Assembly (NCBI RefSeq): GCF_012241385.1
Contig: NZ_JAAVXB010000009.1
Span: 1 to 64,000, forward strand
Direction of reading: 5' to 3'
Source of the DNA: Solimonas marina
GTDB taxonomy: Bacteria > Pseudomonadota > Gammaproteobacteria > Nevskiales > Nevskiaceae
DNA length: 64,000 nucleotides
Position numbers and translations under genes: made by a program. Shown here piece after piece: positions 18,328 through 26,758 of the stretch (position 1 is its first letter; each line of letters opens with the position of its first letter). Below the pieces are notes generated by a model. The model was not told the origin of the DNA. It made no database searches and worked only from the letters and a program-made list of their open reading frames with translations.

Positions 18328-19730
18328 AGATCGTCTTTCCCTACATCGCTCAGTTTCATCAGATTCCGCACTCGCTGCCGATTGCGATCGAGCTGGCGCG
18401 CCGTCACCCGGAATGCGAGGTGCACATCGCTTACCCGGGCGAGCGCTACCTGCCGTTCATCCAGCGCCTGGTCAACGAGTACGCCCCGGGCGTCCCGCTG
18501 CATTTCGATTGCCTGCGGCTCGACCCGATCAACCGTGCCCGCGTCGCGAGCGAGCGGCTGGCCTGGAAGCAGTTCGCGCTGTGGCTCAACCGTGACTACT
18601 TCAACGGCTTCGACGCCATTGCCACGCCGGAGCGCACGTCGCTGTTCCTGCGCCGCATCGGGGTCACCAGGCCGAAGCTGATCTGGACCCGCCACGGCGC
18701 CGGCGACCGCGAAATCGGCTTCGCCAAGGACGTCGTCAAATTCGACTTCGTGTTGATGGCCGGGCATCGCATCGAAAAGCGCCTGCTCGAAAAGCGCTTG
18801 ATCCGGCCGGGCGATTACGCGGTCGGCGTCTACGCCAAGTTCGACTGGCTGCGGCCGGGCGCCAGCGCCGCGCCGCACCTGTTCGACAACGATCGGCCGA
18901 CCGTGCTGTACAACCCGCATTTCCGCGGATCGCTGTCGTCATGGCCGCATTTCGGGATGTCGGTGCTTGAGCAGTTTGCCGACAGCCAGCGCTACAACCT
19001 GATTTTTGCGCCGCACGTGCGCCTGTTCGATCCGCCGCGGGCCTCGAATCTGAAGCCGTTCCAGCGCTTTGTCGGCCTGCCGCATCTGCACATCGATCTG
19101 GGCAGCGAGCGCAGCATCGACATGAGCTATACGCGCGCCGCTGATCTGTATCTGGGCGATGTCAGCAGCCAGGTCTCCGAATTCGTGTTCCGGCCGCGGC
19201 CGTGCCTGTTCCTGAATGCGCACGGTGTCGAATGGCAGCGTGACCCCAGCTATGGTTTCTGGCAGCTGGGCCCGGTCAGCAACACGGCCGCCGCGATCGA
19301 GCATCAAGTGTCCTTGGCGTTCGATGCGCATCACGACTACCTCGACGTGCAGCGCCGTTACATCGATGAAACCTTCGCGCTGCCGCCGGGCAGCTGCTCC
19401 GCCGCCGGCGGGGCAGGCGCCATCGTGGCGTTCCTGCGGCGCAGCGCGCTACGGCAGACCCTGACGTCGGTGCCGCGGCCGCCAGCGCCCGGACCGGTGG
19501 CCGCCGATGCCCTGGTCGGTCAGATCATGGACGGCAACTATGATGCGGCGTCCGGGCGTTTCGGCCCTTCGACGATGGCGCCGACGGTCTATGCGTCGAC
19601 CGTTCACGTCGGGCAGGGCGACGGTCCCACGGTTTCGGCCGAGGCCTGGGCGGCGGCGCTCGACGCGCCCCCCGCGGCGGGCACCCAGGATGCTCCGCGG
19701 CGGGTGCCTGCCGCGCTCGGCATTCCCTAA
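18324..19730 (+). CDS. CDP-glycerol glycerophosphotransferase-like envelope transferase
   Basis: 468 residues from the ATG at 18324, overlapping the previous stop. A GT-B-like organisation with L-I-W-T-R-H-G-A-G-D-R in the middle and a late L-Y-L-G-D-V-S-S-Q-V-S-E-F segment. This resembles the nucleotide-binding region of TagF/CDP-glycerol transferases and related sugar/polyol-phosphate transferases. The last about 70 residues are low-complexity and Ala/Pro-rich. The substrate is unknown; membership of the glycan cluster supports an envelope role. Confidence 0.7.
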   Translation: MKIVFPYIAQFHQIPHSLPIAIELARRHPECEVHIAYPGERYLPFIQRLVNEYAPGVPLHFDCLRLDPINRARVASERLAWKQFALWLNRDYFNGFDAIATPERTSLFLRRIGVTRPKLIWTRHGAGDREIGFAKDVVKFDFVLMAGHRIEKRLLEKRLIRPGDYAVGVYAKFDWLRPGASAAPHLFDNDRPTVLYNPHFRGSLSSWPHFGMSVLEQFADSQRYNLIFAPHVRLFDPPRASNLKPFQRFVGLPHLHIDLGSERSIDMSYTRAADLYLGDVSSQVSEFVFRPRPCLFLNAHGVEWQRDPSYGFWQLGPVSNTAAAIEHQVSLAFDAHHDYLDVQRRYIDETFALPPGSCSAAGGAGAIVAFLRRSALRQTLTSVPRPPAPGPVAADALVGQIMDGNYDAASGRFGPSTMAPTVYASTVHVGQGDGPTVSAEAWAAALDAPPAAGTQDAPRRVPAALGIP

Positions 19731-19742
19731 GCCCGACGGGCA

Positions 19743-20324
19743 CTACCAGGCGGTGAACGCGGCCTGCACGGGCTGCGTCGTGTCCTGAGCGGCGCGCTTG
19801 CGCCGGGTCGGCGCGCGAGTGCGGGGTGACGCCGCGGCTGTTTCGATCGAATGCGCGTTTCTTGCCCCACGATCGTGTCCGCGACGCCGGTGGGAGCGCA
19901 ACGACGATGGGGTCTGGCGCGTGCTCTTGAGGCTGACCGGCCGGCGGCCATCGCGCATCTGCGCCTGCCACGCGCTGCTGATATCGCTGGCTGCGACGAC
20001 GCTTGGGCGTTCGCCCAGTTCGGTCTCCAGCTGCCGCAGCAACCGCATCGCATCCTCCGCCCAGGCGCGGCGCTGCTCGGCGGTCGGGCTTACCGCGCCG
20101 CGGCGCTCGAACATCCCGCACACCGCGTCGATCGCCCGCTTCAGCGCAAGGTCCGCCGTGCTGACGCCCAGTTCGTACTTGACGCGGCGCAGGACGGTCA
20201 CCGTCTCCGGCGCCCAGCGCCGGCGCTCATCGCCGGTCCATGCCTGGTTCGGATGATTACGGGTCTCATACTGCGTGGCCAGCAACTGCGTGTCGCGCTG
20301 CAAAAGGTGAATTTCAGGAATCAC
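19743..20324 (-). CDS. Hypothetical helical, basic-tailed protein
   Basis: 193 residues from a GTG at 20324, chosen because GGAG lies about 6 nt upstream; the longer in-frame extension looks non-coding. The first 125 residues are helical with many Arg/Glu, and the last 60 are very basic and Ser/Thr/Arg-rich, perhaps for nucleic-acid binding. A 6-bp hairpin (20334-20349) lies just upstream of the ribosome binding site. No family recognised. Confidence 0.5.
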   Translation of the reverse strand: MIPEIHLLQRDTQLLATQYETRNHPNQAWTGDERRRWAPETVTVLRRVKYELGVSTADLALKRAIDAVCGMFERRGAVSPTAEQRRAWAEDAMRLLRQLETELGERPSVVAASDISSAWQAQMRDGRRPVSLKSTRQTPSSLRSHRRRGHDRGARNAHSIETAAASPRTRAPTRRKRAAQDTTQPVQAAFTAW

Positions 20325-20701
20325 GGACGGCTCCGGAGCTTTGGCTCCGTACAGCCTAAGTAGCGGCAGGCTCAATACCTGAGCTTGTTGCTGCCGGCAG
20401 CGGCATGGCTTCCCAAGCGAGCGGAGCGCGCTGCTTTTTTTGGCATCTGCAGCTGACTGATGGTGTGGCAGTCGCGTGATAAGGTCGGCGGCAGACGGGC
20501 CCACGGGTGATCGACATGACCGTGCGTGGCCCGTGGTCTATTCACCGACGCGAAGGCCGCCGTGCTCGATCAGTTCGCCGATCTCCCGACGCTCGCAGCG
20601 CGTCGGCTCAGGATGTGGTCCGGGTTACGCCCGGACATTCGCGCGTGGTCGATGCCGTGCTGGCCGGCGTCTGCGGCTGGTGGTGAGGCGCGCGCAGGCT
20701 C
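20325..20701. other. Intergenic region upstream of two divergent genes
   Basis: About 375 bp without a convincing gene. It holds a small hairpin CGGAGC-TTTG-GCTCCG at 20334-20349 next to the minus-strand GTG start, a T7 run near 20432-20438, and GC-rich sequence upstream of the LytTR gene. No promoter stands out. Confidence 0.4.
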
Positions 20702-21580
20702 ATGAGCTTGCCAGCCGAATACGATCTACGGCAGGGCGTGCCGCCCGCAAGCAGGCTGGCATTTGGCCGGCCCGGCTTCGATGCTGCTGCGGTCGCGGTC
20801 TTGTTCTGCGCCTACGCTGTCACGCTCTACGTCACGCATGAGCAACGGCTGAGTCAGGCCGTATGGGGTGCGGCCGCCAATATTGTGCCGGTGGTGGTGT
20901 TCGGGGGCGCGGCGCGGCGGGTCATCATTGCCCGGATCGTGGGACGCAGTGGATGGCGGCAGTTCGTGGGGCACCTCGGCCTCGGGCTGGCGTTCTCGGC
21001 GCTATCGCTCTGGCTGTTGCTGGTGCTGCTGGCCATGCTCAACGAACTGTCGGTCGCACACTTCACCGTGGTGCCGTTATCGGCGCGCGGCAATGCCTGG
21101 CAATTCCTGGAGAATGCGACGACGTATGCGGTGATCGCGATGCTGTCTTACCTACAGGCCTGGCAGCGCCAGCTGTGGCTGGCGTCGCATCCGGCCGTGC
21201 CCGAGGTCTCGCCGCCGCTTCCTGTGCCACCCCCGCCTGCGGCGCCACCCCGCGACGCGTCCCGACATTTCATTCGACGCGGGGAGGATATCCTGCCGGT
21301 CGACCTGGATCGAATCGTCTGCATCACCGGGGCCGACGACTATGTAGAAGTGAGTGCTGTGGATGGCACCTACCTGGTGAAAATGACGCTGACGGAGTTC
21401 ACCCGCACGCTCGATCCGGTGCGCTTCCTGCGCGTTCATCGCTCGTCGATTATCAACGTGGCGTGCATCGAGCGCGCCGAGTCTGCGGGCGGCGGGCGCT
21501 TGCTGGTGCACATGAGCAATGGCCGCACGGTCAGGGCGAGTCGCGCCGGATCGCAACTGCTCCGCACACGCATCCTTTGA
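20702..21580 (+). CDS. Membrane-bound LytTR-family transcriptional regulator
   Basis: 292 residues. About four hydrophobic segments occupy residues 25-165, then a Pro-rich linker (P-P-L-P-V-P-P-P-P), then a C-terminal LytTR DNA-binding domain from about residue 195: I-V-C-I-T-G-A-D-D-Y-V-E-V, F-L-R-V-H-R-S-S-I-I-N, G-R-T-V-x-A-S-R. LytTR domains bind direct repeats as dimers. Here sensing would be through the membrane region rather than a receiver domain, and no histidine kinase is nearby. Targets are unknown; the adjacent secreted hydrolase is a candidate. Confidence 0.9.
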   Translation: MSLPAEYDLRQGVPPASRLAFGRPGFDAAAVAVLFCAYAVTLYVTHEQRLSQAVWGAAANIVPVVVFGGAARRVIIARIVGRSGWRQFVGHLGLGLAFSALSLWLLLVLLAMLNELSVAHFTVVPLSARGNAWQFLENATTYAVIAMLSYLQAWQRQLWLASHPAVPEVSPPLPVPPPPAAPPRDASRHFIRRGEDILPVDLDRIVCITGADDYVEVSAVDGTYLVKMTLTEFTRTLDPVRFLRVHRSSIINVACIERAESAGGGRLLVHMSNGRTVRASRAGSQLLRTRIL

Positions 21581-21684
21581 CCGTTTTGCCGTGCCCGTTC
21601 GCTTGAGTCACGGGTTCGTTGACCGATTTTCCGTCTGACGCGCTTCCGGCGCCGCTACCGTGCGCTTGAACGGAGGCGCTCACG

Positions 21685-23979
21685 ATGCGGATATTCCTGA
21701 CTTTTTCTCTGGCCGGCGGGGCCTTGATCGCCGCCAGCGTGTTCACGGTTGCGAGTGCCACTGTCCAGCCCGAGCGGGCGCCGCCGTTGCGCGTAGCGCC
21801 CGACACGACCGTCGAAACGGCGGCGCCCGCCATGGCCAAGCTGGCGCTCGCTGTACTGGATCGCGAAATTCCCGGCGATCGCGAGACGCGACTGGACATG
21901 CGTTTCCGCCTGCAGTCGATCGCCGGGCAGCCGGCGAGGGCCGCCGCCACGCTTGCGGCGTTGCGTGACGCGCGGATTCGACGGCATGTCATGCAGGCCG
22001 GCGCCCGCGATCTGCAGTTCGCGATGCTGGCGCGCGCACGCCGTGATGGCCGGCTGACGGCAGCGCGTTTTGCCAAGGCCTTCCACGAGGTCGTCGACCC
22101 TCTCGATGACCGGACGGCTGCCTTGCTTGTGCGCCAAATCGACATCAGCCCGATCTACTACCCCTTTGCGCAACGCTTTGCCGAAGCCCTGAAGGCGGCG
22201 AAAACCCAAGCTGAACTATCGGTTGCCGAGTCCCTGGCCTTATTGAGCGCCTACCAGCGATACGATGCCTACCAGGCGTTCGCCGAATATGCACGACCGC
22301 TGATCGAGGCCGAGGACGCACGGCGCTACATCATCGAGGACGTGCAGGTGCCGACGGCCGATGGCGCCAGCATTTCGGTTCGTGTGGTCAGGCTGCGCCG
22401 GCTTTCAGGCAAGCTGCCGGCCTTGCTGAATTTCACGATCTACGCGGATCCCCAGAGTAGCCTCAACGAAGCGCGTCGCAGCGCCGCTCATGGCTATGTG
22501 GGCGTGGAAGGATTCACGCGCGGGAAATGGCGCAGTCCGGATGCGCCGGTCGCCTACGAGGACGACGGCCGGGACGCCGATGCCGTGATCGACTGGATCG
22601 CGCGCCAGCCGTGGAGCGACGGCCGCGTCGGCATGTATGGCGGTAGCTACGAGGGCTTTACGCAATGGGCGGCGGCCAAGCGTTTGCCGAAGGCCTTGAA
22701 GGCGCTGATGCCTTCCGTTTCCGCCGCGCCCGGTATCGACGTACCGATGGAGGGCAACGTCTTCCAGAGCTTTGTCTACTACTGGCCGTTGTACAGCTTG
22801 TCCAACAAGACGCTGGACGATGCGATGCTGAACGATCGCGCGCGCTGGTTTCGTATGCAGGACCACTGGTACGACAGCGGCCGGGCCTACCGCGACCTGC
22901 CAAAGATCGACGGCACGCCCAATCCGGCGTTCGAGCGCTGGCTCGACCACCCGTCCTACGACGCGTACTGGCAATCGATGATTCCGTATCGCCAGGATTT
23001 CGCCAAGATCGACATTCCGGTTCTGACGACCACGGGCTATTACGACGGTGGCCAGATCGGCGCGCTGTACTACTACCAACAGCACCGCGAGTACGCCCCC
23101 AACGCGGAAAGCTATCTTCTGATCGGCCCTTACGATCACGCGGCCGGGCAGCGCGGCACCATCAACGCCCTCGGTGAGCCGCGCGACAGCATCGACGGCT
23201 ATCAGATCGACCCGGCTGCGCGTATCGATCTGGGGGCCTTGCGCTATGACTGGTTTGACTATGTGTTCAAACACAAACCCAGGCCGGCGATTCTCAAGGA
23301 TCGCGTCAATTTCGAGGTGATGGGTGCGAACGTCTGGCGCCACGTGCCGTCGATTGCCGCGATGCATGCGGCGGAGCGGCGCTTCTACCTCACTCCGGGC
23401 GAGGGGGAATCGCGTCAGCGCCTTTCCGCCTCGCCGCGAAACGCCGCGGTCACGCCGCTGATTGTCGACCTGGCAGAACGCAAAGCGCAGGATCCGTTCG
23501 ATGAGTACGGCCAGATTCCGACGCGCAGCATCGATGACTGGAACGGCTTGGTGTTCGTCAGTGCGCCCTTCGATCAAGCCGTACAGCTCAACGGACTGTT
23601 TCGCGGCGACTTCGATGTCGTCGCCAACAAGAAAGACTTCGACTTCGAGGTTGATCTCTACGAGCAGCGGCCCGATGGCCGCTACTTCCGGCTCTCGTAC
23701 TACATGGCCCGTGCCAGCTACGTGCAGGACCGCAGCACCCGCCATCTCCTGACGCCCGGCGCGCACACGCACCTCCGCTTTGTCGCCGGCCGCATGACCA
23801 GTCGCGCGATGGCCAAGGGCAGTCGGCTGGTCATGGTGCTGAGCGTGATCAAGAACCCCTACGCGCAGATCAACTACGGCACCGGGCAGGACGTCAGCGC
23901 CGAGACCATCGCCGACGCGGGGGCGCCGCTCAAGTTGCGTTGGTACGGAGATAGCGCGCTCACCATTCCGCTTTGGTGA
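21685..23979 (+). CDS. Secreted CocE/NonD-family (X-Pro dipeptidyl-peptidase S15-type) hydrolase
   Basis: 764 residues with an N-terminal signal peptide (about residues 1-28). After a helical region of about 200 residues comes the alpha/beta-hydrolase: R-G-K-W-R-S-P and Y-E-D-D-G-R-D-A near the oxyanion site, the nucleophile elbow M-Y-G-G-S-Y-E-G-F (Ser in G-G-S-Y), a Tyr/Asp segment G-Y-Y-D-G-G, and G-P-Y-D-H-A-A-G carrying the probable catalytic His. The C-terminal jelly-roll domain typical of the CocE/S15 family follows (about 550-764). The substrate could be a peptide, ester or acyl amide. It is the last gene before the island boundary. Confidence 0.9.
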   Translation: MRIFLTFSLAGGALIAASVFTVASATVQPERAPPLRVAPDTTVETAAPAMAKLALAVLDREIPGDRETRLDMRFRLQSIAGQPARAAATLAALRDARIRRHVMQAGARDLQFAMLARARRDGRLTAARFAKAFHEVVDPLDDRTAALLVRQIDISPIYYPFAQRFAEALKAAKTQAELSVAESLALLSAYQRYDAYQAFAEYARPLIEAEDARRYIIEDVQVPTADGASISVRVVRLRRLSGKLPALLNFTIYADPQSSLNEARRSAAHGYVGVEGFTRGKWRSPDAPVAYEDDGRDADAVIDWIARQPWSDGRVGMYGGSYEGFTQWAAAKRLPKALKALMPSVSAAPGIDVPMEGNVFQSFVYYWPLYSLSNKTLDDAMLNDRARWFRMQDHWYDSGRAYRDLPKIDGTPNPAFERWLDHPSYDAYWQSMIPYRQDFAKIDIPVLTTTGYYDGGQIGALYYYQQHREYAPNAESYLLIGPYDHAAGQRGTINALGEPRDSIDGYQIDPAARIDLGALRYDWFDYVFKHKPRPAILKDRVNFEVMGANVWRHVPSIAAMHAAERRFYLTPGEGESRQRLSASPRNAAVTPLIVDLAERKAQDPFDEYGQIPTRSIDDWNGLVFVSAPFDQAVQLNGLFRGDFDVVANKKDFDFEVDLYEQRPDGRYFRLSYYMARASYVQDRSTRHLLTPGAHTHLRFVAGRMTSRAMAKGSRLVMVLSVIKNPYAQINYGTGQDVSAETIADAGAPLKLRWYGDSALTIPLW

Positions 23980-24035
23980 TGACACGCTGGGTGCGTATGA
24001 ACATGAGGAGAGCGGTCTCTTCTTGTGCGTTTAGC

Positions 24036-24144
24036 GGCCAGAAACACGTGTGCCCCCGGAGGGGCACACGTGGCACAGTAAACGCATCGAGCAAAAATCG
24101 CCCAGCGCAAGCCTCTGAATTTATTGGTGGTGATGGCTGAATCG
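24036..24144. repeat. Left attachment repeat (attL-like)
   Basis: Direct copy of 29821-29932. Over 24036-24139 I count about 12 mismatches, mostly transitions, and one 2-nt gap. It ends with TTGGTGGTGATGGCTG, the reverse complement of the last 15 nt of the tRNA-Met gene plus one base. The rest of the tRNA is missing here, as expected for the far end of an element integrated into a tRNA 3' end. Confidence 0.85.
24045..24072. repeat. Perfect 12-bp hairpin inside the left repeat
   Basis: CACGTGTGCCCC and GGGGCACACGTG flank a CGGA loop. The right-hand copy (29834-29853) keeps 8 bp of the same stem. No U-tract follows on either strand. It may be an integrase arm site or a terminator remnant; both are inference. 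Confidence 0.6.
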
Positions 24145-24205
24145 CGCTGCACGCTGAAAAGGCCGCGTGAGTTGGAACAAAGCGGCCCTGCAGTCCTTTA
24201 TTCAT

Positions 24206-24224
24206 GCCGTACCACTGGTACGGC
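24206..24224. repeat. 9-1-9 palindrome near the left island end
   Basis: GCCGTACCA-C-TGGTACGGC is a perfect palindrome. A second pair of arms, CATGCCG (24204-24210) and CGGCATG (24232-24238), nests around it. It lies in the non-coding 389 bp between the hydrolase gene and the ATPase stop and could be a protein-binding site at the element end. Confidence 0.55.
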
Positions 24225-24297
24225 GCAGGCCCGGCATGCCTGCTGCTGAGCCCCATTATTTACTACCCAACCAGTCAGCGATCTGATGGAATTCTCG

Positions 24298-24316
24298 ACC
24301 ACTCTGAATGAGTGGT
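24298..24316 (-). terminator. Hairpin downstream of the ATPase gene
   Basis: ACCACTC-TGAAT-GAGTGGT lies 53 bp beyond the ATPase stop. It is the most likely structure to end the three-gene minus-strand transcript, but there is no U-tract, so the call is weak. Confidence 0.35.
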
Positions 24317-24368
24317 TTCGCATTGGCGCATTCTGAAGATTGTCAGATCGAATCAAGCAGGCGTTAGC

Positions 24369-26267
24369 CTACAAATCAAGTGATCTACGATACTTGGTAT
24401 ACGCGGGGCCAATCACATAGTCATCCAACTCCAATTCCGGGTTCATCATCGAAGTGGTGAAAATGATCTGAAAGGGCGCCGTCAGCTCTGTTGCTCGCTC
24501 GACAATTAGCTTCTGGAAGAGATGACTCCGTTCGAGTTCCATTCCCTTGTCTTCGATATTGTCCAGCAGCAGAAAACGCGGATGATTAAATTCGCGGTCA
24601 ACCCCTGCCGCCAGAAGCAGGGAAAGGATTGCGGAATTTTTCAGAAATACATTGCTGCTCTCCGCAAAATTAACCTTGCCGTCGACGGACATGGCGTCAT
24701 TAGCGAAGGCAAACTCCACCTTGGCGGCGGCGGTAAATTCCTCCTGACGATCCATGTCCGCATGAAGTAGCGAAACTGCGATTTCTGAAACGCGGCCGAG
24801 CGCAACATTGCGCCGCTTCTGAGAAGCCTTGTTTAGTGCTTCTGCCCGATTTTTTAAGCTCTGGACCTCCGCATCCAGCTCAGTGCGACGGCTTCTAAGT
24901 CTATCGACCTCTAAAACCGCATCGAGGTCACGCGTCAGATATTTCAGCTCGGTATCGGTCTTTCCAATCGCGCTGTTCTTTGAAGCCAAGTAAGCCTCTC
25001 GGGGGCCGTTTGCTCCCGAATACTTCATCACGAACTCGGCGAGTTCTGTCTCGTGTTCTCTGTTGAGGTAGCGTAGCTTCCTCTTGGCATCGGCAACACC
25101 GGCAATCTTATGCTCCTCAAGTTGGGTGGTCTCCCTTATTTGAGCATCGATATCAAAGCGAATCCGACCGTAGCGTGACTTCTCCTGAACCAAATCTCGC
25201 GGAGATTTGCAAAGATCGCATTCGTTTGGATTCTCAGAACTCTGGACGGGCTTTCCGCACGACGGGCAGTGAGTGATCTTAATTGAGCCAATCACCTCAG
25301 ATGCTTTCTCGGCGATTTTGAGTTTCTCAGATAAGTCGACGAGATATTTTTTGAAAGCTTCGATTTCTCGAAGCTCGTACTCATCGTCGACGATCGTCCT
25401 TTCAATCTGTGTCGTGCGTCCACGAGCTTTCTCCAGTCGCGCTTGCGCTTCAGTTCGCTCTTTCAGAAAGCCTCGTATCTCCTCCGGGCGCACATTGCTG
25501 TCCACATTGGCAGCATCCCGCTGCAGGGTCTCCTTTTGGGCGCGCAACTCTTGCATCTGGGCATACAGTGTCTGGGGAGTTCGCAAAGCTTGGTCGGGAG
25601 GCAATGCTTTCAGTAGCGCATCAAGACTTCCGCTAATCTCTTCCAATTCTCGTTGCTTGTCTCGCAAAGAAAGCGAGGCTTCATAAGCTTCGTAGCCGCT
25701 GATGCCGCAGATCAGATCGCCGACCGCCTCCCGGATTCCCTGTGTATCGAAGCCTTCATAGCGAAACAATCGACTGCTGGGGGTTCGTTGGTCTGAGTAA
25801 CAGAGACGAAGAATCTGATGGGATGTAATGTTTGAAGCTTTCTCGCTTTGAGCTTCGGGAATTCCGAGATTTCTAAAAAGCAGCTGTGAAAAGCTGTCGT
25901 GCGTCCCTCGGCGGCGAATCGGAAATCGCTCCCAGCCCTCTAGGGCATGCCTCATTGCAGCTTCTGCATCCCCGAAGAAGACATCTATAGGGGCAAGCTT
26001 AGAGTCGGTACTGCGACGCAACGTCAACGTCGTTGGTCCAGCACTTATCTCCGCTTGCACCTCATCACACCGGCTGGCCGCGTCCTTCCAGTCATCAAAT
26101 TCGCCTCCGAGTATGAAGAAAATGAAATCCGCTATCGTCGACTTTCCAGAGCCGTTGTGGCCGCGGATTATGTTGACTCCTTCATGGAACCGCTCGTCAT
26201 AAACCGGCTGGCCTCGCGACATTATGCGAAGGCGGTTTATCAGAAGGTTGAAATTATCTTTTGTCAC
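24369..26267 (-). CDS. Rad50/SMC-like ABC ATPase of an ABC-3C-type system
   Basis: 632 residues from a GTG that overlaps the previous stop (GTGA). Walker A is G-H-N-G-S-G-K-S-T at residues 36-44. Two coiled-coil stretches (about 200-320 and 360-490) flank a zinc-hook-like pair C334-x2-C337 and C350-x2-C353. The C-terminal lobe has a signature-like region around 536-550 and Walker B F-L-L-L-D-N-I-E-D at 565-573 (D569, E572). The canonical S-G-G signature is not obvious. The length and short coiled coil are unlike genomic SbcC/Rad50. With the two upstream genes it fits the ATPase component of ABC-three-component systems, proposed to sense invading nucleic acid and license the effector. A/T-rich relative to the flanks. 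Confidence 0.85.
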   Translation of the reverse strand: MTKDNFNLLINRLRIMSRGQPVYDERFHEGVNIIRGHNGSGKSTIADFIFFILGGEFDDWKDAASRCDEVQAEISAGPTTLTLRRSTDSKLAPIDVFFGDAEAAMRHALEGWERFPIRRRGTHDSFSQLLFRNLGIPEAQSEKASNITSHQILRLCYSDQRTPSSRLFRYEGFDTQGIREAVGDLICGISGYEAYEASLSLRDKQRELEEISGSLDALLKALPPDQALRTPQTLYAQMQELRAQKETLQRDAANVDSNVRPEEIRGFLKERTEAQARLEKARGRTTQIERTIVDDEYELREIEAFKKYLVDLSEKLKIAEKASEVIGSIKITHCPSCGKPVQSSENPNECDLCKSPRDLVQEKSRYGRIRFDIDAQIRETTQLEEHKIAGVADAKRKLRYLNREHETELAEFVMKYSGANGPREAYLASKNSAIGKTDTELKYLTRDLDAVLEVDRLRSRRTELDAEVQSLKNRAEALNKASQKRRNVALGRVSEIAVSLLHADMDRQEEFTAAAKVEFAFANDAMSVDGKVNFAESSNVFLKNSAILSLLLAAGVDREFNHPRFLLLDNIEDKGMELERSHLFQKLIVERATELTAPFQIIFTTSMMNPELELDDYVIGPAYTKYRRSLDL

Positions 26268-26758
26268 ATGACCCTCGAAAGGCCTGTTCGCCGCTTCAGC
26301 TCGAGATTTCCAATGTCCTCTGGCCCCAGAAAGGCTTCGACGATGAAGCGACAGAGTTTCAACTCCTCCTCGTTGCCAAGATCGGATAGCGACTGCACCA
26401 CAGAGGTTTTTGACAGCCAGTACTTCCCGGACATCGCCAAGTCGTTGGATAGCAGCCCTCGCCCAAGCATCGCATCAACTGCATCCTTTTGAGTGGGTTC
26501 CATCCGCCTGAATAGCAGCGGCGCTGAAGGATAGGTGAGGAACGATTTCTCTGGCTTCGTGATCTGCAACGAGAGAAACACTTTGCGCACCTCAGCCGGC
26601 ATGGATGCATGATGGAGTAAAGGCGGATTGGCCAAATAGAAATCCGCGATGCACAGTCGCTCGAACCCCGGTGCCGACGTGAATGCCCGCAGTAAAGTCG
26701 CAAGCCGGCGTATCGTGTCTATCAGGTCGAGTTGTGGATACCAGAGATGTGAGTTCAT
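26264..26758 (-). CDS. Middle component of the ABC-3C-type system
   Basis: 164 residues from the ATG at 26758, which overlaps the effector's TGA by 4 nt (ATGA); its own TGA overlaps the ATPase GTG by 4 nt. The sequence is helical with Y-P-Q-L-D-L-I-D-T-I-R-R-L near the start, I-A-D-F-Y-L-A-N-P-P-L at about 37-47, and a likely winged-helix segment at about 90-125 (V-D-A-M-L-G-R-G-L-L-S). This pattern resembles the small middle components that link effector and ATPase in ABC-3C operons, perhaps the MC5 type, but I cannot confirm the subclass. The assignment relies strongly on position. Confidence 0.72.
   Translation of the reverse strand: MNSHLWYPQLDLIDTIRRLATLLRAFTSAPGFERLCIADFYLANPPLLHHASMPAEVRKVFLSLQITKPEKSFLTYPSAPLLFRRMEPTQKDAVDAMLGRGLLSNDLAMSGKYWLSKTSVVQSLSDLGNEEELKLCRFIVEAFLGPEDIGNLELKRRTGLSRVM

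Noticed and set aside
24121-24144. A second tRNA-Met gene at the left repeat
   Set aside because: Only about the last 15-20 nt of the tRNA are present; no anticodon or D-arm follows.
24369-26267. The ATPase as genomic SbcC/RecN/RecF
   Set aside because: Too short for SbcC, hook cysteines in a different arrangement, no sbcD partner, and overlaps with the hydrolase operon.
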